Part shown: positions 56,503 to 64,000 of the stretch, in pieces
Position numbering within the stretch: the stretch's first letter is position 1
Layout: every line of letters begins with the position of its first letter
Source of the DNA: Setoptus koraiensis
Lineage: Eukaryota > Arthropoda
Length of the DNA: 64,000 nucleotides
NCBI GenBank assembly: GCA_048013815.1
Contig: CM106585.1
Span: 19,716,001 to 19,780,000 of the forward strand
Direction: 5' to 3'
The notes under the pieces: generated by a model
Database searches by the model: none
What the model was told of the DNA's origin: nothing
Seen by the model: the letters and a program-made list of their open reading frames with translations, nothing else
Position numbers and translations under genes: made by a program

Positions 56503-58200
56503 ATGTCTTACAAACACTATTATAAGAACCACAAGAGACTGTTGGCCAACACAAGCAACCAGCTACCGGGCGCCACAATCAACCAAATCACTACAACACA
56601 TAAAACAACTCACCACAGACACAACCAACAGGAATTTCTTAATCTTACCGAGACCATTTTGGAGGGCCAATACATCTCTTGTTACCTCATCAATAGTGAG
56701 CCACGCTTGTGTTTGTCTCAGCTACTATCGAAAGTTCTCATCAATTTCCCCATTGAACAAATCAGGGACAAATTTTGCGAATTAGGCATTTATTGTAGGC
56801 CCTGCACACCGGCACAGTTACAATTGCTCAAAAGTCACTGCATCCTACCCAAATGGGTCAATTTGTGCGGACTTATTACAAAATCGGACGCCGAAAGACT
56901 CTGCTTGGATTTGTTCAACACTATTATACCAAAAAAGAAGCTCGACATTGAGTCACTGATGCCACATCAACAACAACAAAACAGTAGCTTACCCATTATT
57001 CATAACTACTTTGCTGGCAACGAAAGAAATCACGATGCCTACATTGGCATGCTACTATCGCAAAGGCCAATGACAGGACAATCATTTCGGGACAATCTGA
57101 TGCATACGCCAAGGCAAAAAATAGAACAAGACCAACAAGACAGTCCTATAAACTATACCTCAAAACGTAAATCAGCAGACCATGATGAGAGCGAAAGTAT
57201 TACCAAACCAACTACAAATTGCACATATCAAGTCTGTCGCAGCAGTGACAAGGCTTCAACGCCAATCAAATTAGACTATTTGTTTGGTCCAAATTTCCTG
57301 CAGACCTATAGCGGCAATATTAAAAATTTTTTAATCGAAATCGACAGACATCGAGAATTGGTCAGTATGGCCAGTAACACTTCTACGTTAATGTTATCTA
57401 TAAGAGTTTATCATCGTTGCATTGGAAAATGTACTGGTCTCTACTATCCGGCGTTCTATCATCATCCGAATTCGCAATGTATAGAGTGCACCAATTGTCA
57501 TTATCTATTCTCACCCATGAGATTCATTGGGCATACTCATGGAAGTAAGGAATCAAGAGTATGCCATTGGGGTTTGGATAGCTCCAAATGGAAACATTAC
57601 ATTCGTTTATCGAAAACTCAACCAACAAACAATCTGGAAGAACAAGAGTTAGTCAATATTTTCTATGACATGCAAAACAGATTTGAATACACACAGAGTT
57701 ATACGCAGAGAATGTACACAGAGTTCTATAATAGATATAAGAAGAGTGCTGATAAATACTCCCATACGGACTCTCACAATGCTACTCACTCAAAAGGATA
57801 TCGCGAATATGACCAAATCAGAAAATGCAAGCAAACAACGGCAACATGTAACTCAGCTAATTCTAATGCTCGATATGCAGAAAATTCATGCGGCAATAAA
57901 CGGGTAAAACTCTTGGACCACACAAATTCTACAAATCGATCATCAAGAATGGATTGCAATAGTTTGGTGAGCGGTCACAATTCTCTAAGTCATAATGGAA
58001 CAAATTTCGAAACCTGCCAGGATCTATCATTATTATCAGGTCTAGAAAAGATATTGACTCGGAATGGAGCCAAGTTTGATTTCAAACAAGAGATCATAGA
58101 GGAGGCGCTACTTATTGTGAGTAAAGTTAGAGCGACCACATTGCTCAATAACTTGACCACTCACTTTGGAAGTTTAAACCAACCTAACTATCAGACATGA
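56503..58200 (+). CDS. Ski/Sno-family transcriptional corepressor, single exon
   Basis: The protein is 565 residues in one exon. The Ski/Sno/Dac homology domain is at about 50-145: LEGQYISCYLINSEPRLCLS, INFPIEQIRDKFCELGIYC and CGLITKSDAERLCLDLF. The SMAD4-binding SAND-like domain is at about 295-370: IRVYHRCIGKCTGLYYPAFY, CIECTNCHYLFSP, GHTHGS and RVCHWGLDSSKWKHYI, with the zinc-binding Cys/His set visible. A Gln/Asn-rich linker separates the domains. The C-terminal 170 residues are polar with a weak helix near the end; a long coiled coil as in vertebrate Ski is not evident. Members block TGF-beta/BMP signalling by recruiting corepressors to SMADs. Ski/Sno (insect Snoo) fits better than the SKOR/fuss group, but this is inference. 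Confidence 0.87.
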   Translation: MSYKHYYKNHKRLLANTSNQLPGATINQITTTHKTTHHRHNQQEFLNLTETILEGQYISCYLINSEPRLCLSQLLSKVLINFPIEQIRDKFCELGIYCRPCTPAQLQLLKSHCILPKWVNLCGLITKSDAERLCLDLFNTIIPKKKLDIESLMPHQQQQNSSLPIIHNYFAGNERNHDAYIGMLLSQRPMTGQSFRDNLMHTPRQKIEQDQQDSPINYTSKRKSADHDESESITKPTTNCTYQVCRSSDKASTPIKLDYLFGPNFLQTYSGNIKNFLIEIDRHRELVSMASNTSTLMLSIRVYHRCIGKCTGLYYPAFYHHPNSQCIECTNCHYLFSPMRFIGHTHGSKESRVCHWGLDSSKWKHYIRLSKTQPTNNLEEQELVNIFYDMQNRFEYTQSYTQRMYTEFYNRYKKSADKYSHTDSHNATHSKGYREYDQIRKCKQTTATCNSANSNARYAENSCGNKRVKLLDHTNSTNRSSRMDCNSLVSGHNSLSHNGTNFETCQDLSLLSGLEKILTRNGAKFDFKQEIIEEALLIVSKVRATTLLNNLTTHFGSLNQPNYQT

Positions 58201-58709
58201 ATGTTGGAAAACTCATTCAGTAGCTTGATAGCATGCTCAAAAACGTTACAACCCTTCTTTACAATAGATTCGTATGCTCAACCAGAATTTCACTGTTTAT
58301 GGAAAATGATTGATTTGACGTGTAATGGTTGCCACGCGACTTTATCGCAGTCTTTTAAGTAAAGATACTTAGAAGATTGATATTCAAATGATTGCATTAA
58401 GAGCTTCAATAAAACACCTCGCCATCGTATCGACTATTGGAGGTACTGTTGTATAATAGTACCTCTAATAAAGTGATGATGAATCACTCGTCCTTCATTA
58501 GAATGTTAGTTGAGCGACAGGAATAAAACCAACGTAATTATTGTTCAAAAAGCTAGTCTCTGCGTGGACTGCAGAAGAAACGGTTCCAACAGAGGAAACT
58601 CATGTCATCTAAAATTTACGAAAATGCCAGCTCACATGTATGAGTTCAAGTATGTGTTCATTCGCGAATGTTACATACGATATGTATTCTTTAATAATAT
58701 CACAAGAGT
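58201..58709. other. Intergenic, convergent Ski/Sno and DNAJC25 genes
   Basis: The probable 3' UTR of the Ski/Sno gene occupies the start, with AATAAA-like sequence near 58409. A weak 8-bp-arm inverted repeat lies near 58439-58468. No gene was recognised. Confidence 0.4.
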
Positions 58710-59837
58710 TCAGTCGTCGAGAAAAGTTATCTGACTGGGTCCACCTTTGCGCATATACCTTCGATATCGTTTAAAACAGGCATTTTGACTAAGAGCTGAC
58801 TTGATTTCATCTTCTTTCCTCTTTCGCCAGCTTTGAAAACTTTCCTCACGCCAGAGCTTTTGCTTGAGCATCCAATCAAGGTCTGTTTTATTGTTAATAT
58901 CGGGCAGCAAATTCGTTAAATACGTTGGAGCTAAACTGCACTCCTCTTGTTGTTTGCAGAATGCCACCAAACCTTTCATGTTTTTCTTAATTAAATATAT
59001 CTGCTCTTCCAAACCATAGGCTTGTTTTTTGATATTGAATTTCCAAATCCATCTTAAAAACCAGATAATGTTGTAGAGCATTAACCACGGTGCAAGCAAC
59101 AGTTGTACCCATAAAATGTTTTTGAAATCGGGTAAAGTAGCATAACCCTCTGAGACGACCATCCCCTCCGAGACGATCACATCCCTAACTGTTTGCTCCT
59201 CCAGAATGCGTAAAAACTTTTTATTTGGCCTCTTCTTACTATTAGTGGTCTCGTGTTTTATATGTGAGCTTGATGGTGGCCATAGACCACGTTTTGTTGC
59301 AAGATCTAAAGCCTGATTTCTGTAACGGGGTATGGTGAGTAGAAAATTAACGGCATCATTATACCTTGTTTCCTGTATCCAGTACTGATATCCGGATATC
59401 AGAGTGATAAGCATTGCCAAAGCAAGACGAGCGTCTACTTTAGCACCATAAGCTCTTTTATAGTATCTATAATAATGTTGATAATAATCTTCAGGGTTTT
59501 CCAGCATGTCATCATAATCTTGCTTTTTGCCGGGATCTTTCAGAGTCTCATAAGCAGAAGCTATTAATCTAAATTTCTCGGTTGCAGTTTCTTTTTCCTT
59601 CTCGCTCTTGAAACGATCAGGATGCCATTTTTTGGCCACGGCACGATACAATTTTGCGATCTCATCTTTGGTTGATTCTCTCGTTGCTCCTAGGACGTCA
59701 TAACAATTATTCAAACCACAATATAAACCGGGTATACCTTCAAATTGTTTGCTATGCACAAAATCAACCGAAATTGTTAAACTAATAAATATGCAACTAA
59801 AGAGTGTAACAAGTATGCTATTTGAAAAGTCTAACAT
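58710..59837 (-). CDS. DNAJC25: DnaJ homologue subfamily C member 25
   Basis: The protein is 375 residues in one exon. An N-terminal signal or anchor segment (NSILVTLFSCIFISLTISV) is followed by GLYCGLNNCYDVLGATREST and the J domain, with the HPD motif in AKKWHPDRF and YETLKDPGKKQDYDDML. Two further membrane segments are present (ARLALAMLITLISGYQYW and NILWVQLLLAPWLMLYNIIW). The C-terminal region is basic. Layout and length match DNAJC25, an ER membrane co-chaperone of poorly known function. Confidence 0.93.
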   Translation of the reverse strand: MLDFSNSILVTLFSCIFISLTISVDFVHSKQFEGIPGLYCGLNNCYDVLGATRESTKDEIAKLYRAVAKKWHPDRFKSEKEKETATEKFRLIASAYETLKDPGKKQDYDDMLENPEDYYQHYYRYYKRAYGAKVDARLALAMLITLISGYQYWIQETRYNDAVNFLLTIPRYRNQALDLATKRGLWPPSSSHIKHETTNSKKRPNKKFLRILEEQTVRDVIVSEGMVVSEGYATLPDFKNILWVQLLLAPWLMLYNIIWFLRWIWKFNIKKQAYGLEEQIYLIKKNMKGLVAFCKQQEECSLAPTYLTNLLPDINNKTDLDWMLKQKLWREESFQSWRKRKEDEIKSALSQNACFKRYRRYMRKGGPSQITFLDD

Positions 59838-60706
59838 GATGCAATATGAACTATACTTTGAGTTGATTTCGTCGGTTCCAGTATTAGCTATATTTCACTA
59901 TTTGTTTCGGATATTCTGTGGTTACCTTGGACTCAAGTTATTTGGCGGAGCTGATAAAATGACTGAGGCAACGAGAACAAAATTGCGCATCATCAAAGTT
60001 GCGACAATCCATTCCACTTGCACTAGTGGCGGTTCAATCATCCATCATGAAGTTGGAACATTGTCTAAACAATTGCGGTGGTTCAGTTCAATAAATGACC
60101 GCGAGAGACGCTCTCTATCGTCTAACAATGCTATAGTTGCTGGACGTTTCAATGCTCATGTGTCCCACTACTAGAAAAAGTGTATCAATCATGAAACAAG
60201 TGCAAAGTTGAAACGTTGTTCGAAACACCCTACAATTGCGGTCTGTAAATTTAAGTGCGGCACAAACGCCTCTAGCGAACTTTTATCAAACCAAAAGTAA
60301 CTGCGTCGAAAATTGTCCACTGGGCATACGCAATGACGAAAAGAACAACAATGGCAAGTGGATGTAGAGCAAGTGGAACAATGTACCTGCCAACTTTCAG
60401 TCTTACACTTGTAAGAAGAACTAGAAAGTCACGATTGCTGGGATGATCCGTCGAACTACTCCTAGTCGTAATTGGATGTACTTGAATGCGAGATCTACCG
60501 GTAGTACGGAGAGAAACCTCGCCAAGAGTGTCGTAATGCTCTAATCAAAATCAACAGTGACACATATTACCAGAAACAGCTACTCTGACAAAATTTTACA
60601 AGTGTTTCTTCTCATGGTACAAATCATCCCATAGAAGAGTCACACCTCTTAACTAACATTGAGTTCGACTTTATTTGTGCGATAAAAGTGCTGATCATAG
60701 AACGGA
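59838..60706. other. Intergenic region with no recognised gene
   Basis: Short Cys-containing coding-like frames appear on the plus strand near 60190-60600 but are broken by stops and match nothing I recognise. Confidence 0.4.
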
Positions 60707-61430
60707 CTAATTTTCAATTACTGAGCATCCACCAACAAGTTCGCCTTTAGATATCCAAGGTTCTTGCTCACCGGATGTATATGTTTCTTTGTATCCCTTG
60801 GCGTATGCGACGGGGTCATAGAAGTCATCTAATGAGACATTTCTACAGCTTAAACACGAGTGGCAAGAAACGAAATATTGGACTAATAAGATATTATGCT
60901 TCGGTATGGAATGAGGAAATAGATGAGACTGCTGATACTTACCTACACATTTGACATAGTTACTCAATAAAGTTGTTATATCACGTACCTCTGAAAGATA
61001 AGGATATATATCATGCAGCAAAGACTTATTTGGACATTCTGATGTTGGTATATAGAGTAATTCGGCGATTGGTGAGCTCATATTGTCGAAGTTTCTCGCA
61101 TGATCGAACCACATTTCAGGTGTTCTCGTTTTACTATGCTTTCCTGGATACTCTTCATCAGACAATGATGCAGTTTTATTTGATGGTTCGCTACTTTTCG
61201 AAATATCAGTTTCTTTACCATTGAAACTCTCTTAAAAGTTGCAAGCCTCTAGGTCCACGTTCGAATGGCAAATAAAACAAGTCAACCAACAAGGCGAGAT
61301 GGTTAGAGCCCAGTTGCTTGTGCCTTGAAGAGTCTTCAAAAATTCTCTGGGAGTCGATGCACAATGGACAATCTTCGCTGGTCTGTGTCTGATCTCTGAT
61401 TTTCTAATTGTTGATATCCATGGGCTCACT
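60707..61430 (-). pseudogene. OGA: O-GlcNAcase (OGA) C-terminal fragment, broken
   Basis: Read on the minus strand, an exon-like stretch from about 61430 gives [20 protein letters not shown], then LQLLREFQW, identical in pattern to the stalk region of OGA. It then meets a stop, and the match resumes in a different frame: MWFDHARNFDNM, LLHDIYPYLSEVRDITTLLS. A 60-bp GT/AG intron near 60897-60943 follows, and then GEQEPWISKGELVGG, matching the DQEPWAFRGGLAG end of OGA. The frame ends soon afterwards. The GH84 catalytic domain and acetyltransferase-like domain are not in the window. Retention of an intron shows it is not a processed copy. One frameshift could also be a sequence error, but the missing catalytic part makes a fragment more likely. 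Confidence 0.75.
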
Positions 61431-62120
61431 ATCTTTCTCTTTGGATGAATCATACGGTGGTTATGAGTGCATTCCTTCATGATCAAAATTAGATTGACCC
61501 AATGAGGTTTTACGAGTATCGAACAAACTCTCATCAATGCATTATGGGGGTGTGGTAACGCACGAGACATTCATACAATGGTAAATCCCGCTATGGATAA
61601 TTTTGTTGTGGTAGCGTTTTGTTTGTGTCCATTTATACATGAATCGCGAGTGCGTATAGGATTCACTGCCGTGAATGAACAAATTTTTGAAGCACCCAGT
61701 ACAAAAATCATTTGCGCTGACAAGTTGTGAGTTGTGCATACAGTTGTGTGTATTTGTTTGATTTGTGCAATGGCAAATGCAATGCATTTCTCGGGAATTT
61801 CTCACAATTTGTCAGTGTTTAAATCTTTTTATTGCTGCTCTCTTTGGCGTATCATACATAATTAATATTTGCCAATCTTCGGATCAGATATCATAAGCTA
61901 TGATCGAGTGCGTCAATTGCAGCGTTTAATCGCTCACATAGACAGGCCAACCAAGCAACAAGACTTGCATCCGAGACAGATCTGCATTTGGAAACAATGT
62001 TACCTGCCAACCAAGGCTATCTATTATGAACTTATTATTGGTATTAATTTAAGTAATTATCCAATCATACTACATATAATCCAGGATTAGACATAGCTAA
62101 CCTCATGAGCAACATTGTCG
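61431..62120. other. Intergenic region upstream of the Crk gene
   Basis: No gene was recognised. A short out-of-frame ATG at 62105 opens a frame overlapping the Crk start and could act as an upstream ORF. Confidence 0.4.
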
Positions 62121-63056
62121 ATGGCCACTCAAATGAGCACCCAAGCATCAACCATTGCAGCATGTAGCATTGGTGCAACTGGTATCATGCAGAAATGTAA
62201 TCAATTGCAACCTAATCTTATTTGTACCATTGAGGCATCATTTGATCCATACGATGAGGATAGCTGGTTCTTTGGCTCTATGGGTCGCAATGAAGCAACA
62301 GACCTCTTATTGACAGAGCCGGAAGGAGTTTTTATTGTAAGAGAAAGTACAACAAGTCTCGGTGATCTCGTGTTGAGCGTTAAAGAAAGCGCCGATAAAG
62401 TTAGTCATTACATCATCAATAAGATTACTGTTAAAAAAGATTCCTCCAAAACGCACCAAATTAGATTTAAAATCGGTGATCAATCCTTCCTAGATGTGCC
62501 ATCATTATTAACATTTTATAAAAAACATTTTCTAGATACAACCTCATTGAAGAAACCCGCCAAAGTCAGAGAGAAAAAATCACAAATGTTCATCTGTGAT
62601 TATCTTGAGACATTATCACAAAATTCAAATACTACCACCTCGTCTACGTCAGATGACCAACTGTCACAAAGCCAACAATCTAACAAGAGCCATACAATTA
62701 GTGTTTCACCATTAGATATGAGTGGCCAACTAATTACAACTTCCAATCAGGATACCTTCAATCACCTACCGACTCACTTTGGCATTCATGATAACTTCGA
62801 TCATGCAATCAGTGATCACTCGACCACTTTAAAGAGACACCACAATTTACCTTGTCTTGCACGAGTTATTAGATCAAAGATTCCTAACGCCTACGATAAG
62901 ACCGCTTTAACTTTGAAATTAGGCGACATAATCAAAGTAACCGAGACTCGAGTTAGTGGCCAATGGGAGGGAGAGCTCAACGGTAAAAAAGGCCATTTCC
63001 CCTTCACACATGTTGAATTTAGTGAAGGACCTGAAGTACAGCCCGATGTCTCCTGA
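62121..63056 (+). CDS. CRK: Crk/CrkL adaptor with SH2 and C-terminal SH3, lacking the N-terminal SH3
   Basis: The protein is 311 residues in one exon. The first ATG at 62121 precedes a 45-residue extension unusual for Crk. The SH2 domain covers about 49-150 (SWFFGSMGRNEATDLL, GVFIVRESTTSLGDLVLSV with the phosphotyrosine arginine at 74, SHYIINKI, LLTFYKKHFLDTTSLKKP). The last 70 residues are the Crk C-terminal SH3 (LARVIRSKIPNAYDKTAL, VSGQWEGELNGKKGHFPFTH), among the best conserved parts. Between them are about 90 Ser/Thr/Gln/Asn-rich residues where the canonical N-terminal SH3 (ALFDF..., QWW) should be; no ALYDY-like or WW motif is visible. Crk normally uses that domain to bind C3G and DOCK180, so this protein is expected to signal differently. 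A second, complete Crk may exist elsewhere. Confidence 0.87.
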   Translation: MATQMSTQASTIAACSIGATGIMQKCNQLQPNLICTIEASFDPYDEDSWFFGSMGRNEATDLLLTEPEGVFIVRESTTSLGDLVLSVKESADKVSHYIINKITVKKDSSKTHQIRFKIGDQSFLDVPSLLTFYKKHFLDTTSLKKPAKVREKKSQMFICDYLETLSQNSNTTTSSTSDDQLSQSQQSNKSHTISVSPLDMSGQLITTSNQDTFNHLPTHFGIHDNFDHAISDHSTTLKRHHNLPCLARVIRSKIPNAYDKTALTLKLGDIIKVTETRVSGQWEGELNGKKGHFPFTHVEFSEGPEVQPDVS

Positions 63057-63454
63057 ATGCCACCAATTGTCCCATCAAAGGTACAATTAGAGACAAAACT
63101 GACTCTTCTGACGATCTTACGTATTCTGTTTCCCATTCCATTTTGAACATGTTTGTGGGATATAGGTGGCCGAATGATCTCTAATGTAATTGTCTAAATT
63201 TCATCGCCAGTAATTGATCATCTTTGCCTGTGCACTGATCACGACGGATTGATAGAATGACAAAATGCTATGAATTGCTGTTAAGTCCGGTCACCAGCTG
63301 ATTCACGAAGTCTTTTTACGAGATTCGAAATGACCTGTGGGCTGGTCACATTCGACATTGACCGATCCGAAGATTTACTGACCATTGGCCGCTATTATCA
63401 ATTCAAATTGTTTGCCATACAATTGACGGAAAGGAAAGAGAAACAAGAGGCGCG

Positions 63455-63697
63455 ATGGACATAACCGATAACAACAAATGCGCCTTTTGTGATGAACCAA
63501 AGAACCAAGCCAAATATCAGTGTCCTAGATGTAATAAGAGATACTGCTCACTAGCTTGCTACAAAAAAGAGACTCATTCTGGTTGCACAGAGTCATTCTA
63601 CAAGGATTGTGTCCAGAAAGAATTAAGGAGCTTGGTTGTAGACAAAAATGCAAGGAGAAAAATGCTTGAAATACTCAGAAGACAAACTGATCAATGA
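63455..63697 (+). CDS. Small HIT-type zinc-finger protein (ZNHIT2-like), 80 residues
   Basis: The single-exon protein has a complete zf-HIT finger at residues 9-43: CAFC, CPRC, CSLAC and HSGC supply the eight ligands. It continues ESFYKDCVQKELRSL, which resembles the NFYRDQVLGEL segment directly after the finger in ZNHIT2, and stops after about 35 more residues. ZNHIT2 is normally about 400 residues and works with R2TP chaperones in spliceosome and polymerase assembly. Here an AATAAA follows 55 bp after the stop, so the short form seems to be the whole gene. It may be a truncated orthologue or a different small HIT protein. Confidence 0.7.
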   Translation: MDITDNNKCAFCDEPKNQAKYQCPRCNKRYCSLACYKKETHSGCTESFYKDCVQKELRSLVVDKNARRKMLEILRRQTDQ

Positions 63698-63751
63698 CGC
63701 GTCCGAAACGCGATAAAACATCCGTTCCTTGCGAGTATTGGTTGCTGGAAG

Positions 63752-63757
63752 AATAAA
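63752..63757 (+). terminator. AATAAA polyadenylation signal of the HIT-finger gene
   Basis: A canonical hexamer lies 55 bp after the stop codon and 32 bp before the stop of the convergent methyltransferase gene, so the two 3' ends nearly touch. Confidence 0.5.
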
Positions 63758-63788
63758 TCCACAGTTATTATTTAAAAAACAATAATGA

Positions 63789-64000
63789 TTACATAACTTG
63801 TTCAAGTCTTTCATATAATATGACAAGTTCGCAAAATTCGGTGTGAGGAAATAGATCCACTGCGATAGCTTTTTTTGGAACAAATGGTTGATTCTGGTAT
63901 GCCTTAGATCGCGGACGACACAGGTCAATCAAATTCCTGTTAGTTCTGGCGTCGCAGGCAACGTAGATAATCTTCTTGATCTCGGAGCTTCTCAAAGTCT
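63789..64000 (-). CDS. TRMT2A: tRNA (uracil-5-)-methyltransferase, TRMT2-type, C-terminal end only
   Basis: The frame is open to the right edge of the window; only the last 70 residues are visible. They read IIYVACDARTNRNLIDLCRP, then FVPKKAIAVDLFPHTEFCEL and VILYERLEQ, matching the conserved end of TRMT2A (YVSCNP, KAVAVDLFPQTPHCEMLILFER). The family methylates uridine 54 of tRNA using S-adenosylmethionine. The cysteine and DLFP..HCE motifs belong to the catalytic fold. TRMT2A is favoured over TRMT2B by overall similarity, with limited evidence. Confidence 0.85.
   Translation of the reverse strand, partial: TLRSSEIKKIIYVACDARTNRNLIDLCRPRSKAYQNQPFVPKKAIAVDLFPHTEFCELVILYERLEQVM

Noticed and set aside
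60190-60600. Cys-containing frames that recall a receptor furin-like repeat
   Set aside because: Frames are short and broken, and no cysteine spacing pattern could be established.
1-64000. CRISPR arrays, operons or other prokaryotic features
   Set aside because: Spliced animal genes occur across the window and no regularly spaced repeats of CRISPR type are present.

Overview
The window is nuclear DNA from an animal, most likely an arthropod. A secreted GH18 chitinase and a GMC oxidoreductase sit beside conserved animal genes (Ski/Sno, Crk, DRAM, tetraspanin, CDK11, SPTLC2, DNAJC25). Introns are few and mostly 60-320 bp, and several long genes are uninterrupted. A chelicerate such as a mite would fit, but that is inference. 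No rRNA, tRNA, CRISPR array or prokaryotic operon was seen.

Layout. 0-9.8 kb: 3' end of a Tuba/DNMBP-like RhoGEF (+), a tetraspanin (-), a perfect 22-bp-arm hairpin, and a two-exon chitinase (-). 9.8-15 kb: eIF5 (+), a REV1-like gene (-) and a DRAM-type membrane protein (+). 16-24 kb: an uninterrupted 1516-residue glycogen debranching enzyme (+), an unknown membrane protein (-) and ETHE1 (-). 25.9-33 kb: a three-exon GMC oxidoreductase (+) whose 4.9-kb first intron holds a patchwork of LARP4-like sequence and pieces of the debranching-enzyme gene from 8 kb upstream. 33-38 kb: simple repeats with no gene recognised. 38-49 kb: FBXL16-like (+), NCOA5-like (-), a decayed mirrored copy of these two genes, and an AUTS2-family gene (-) whose end runs into that copy. 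50-54 kb: SPTLC2, a CDK11 kinase domain and mL51, tightly packed. 56-64 kb: Ski/Sno, DNAJC25, a broken O-GlcNAcase fragment, Crk, a small HIT zinc-finger protein and the end of a TRMT2-type methyltransferase.

The most unusual observations are these. (1) The REV1-like gene has the BRCT domain and the C-terminal Rev7/polymerase-docking domain in one continuous reading frame with no polymerase domain between them. (2) The Crk homologue has SH2 and the C-terminal SH3 but no recognisable N-terminal SH3. (3) Host gene pieces have been copied, internally deleted and re-joined at short microhomologies in two places, with many deletions keeping reading frame. The genes do not form one pathway; most are unlinked housekeeping or signalling genes. 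Exon limits come from reading frames, phase and GT/AG sites, with no transcript evidence.
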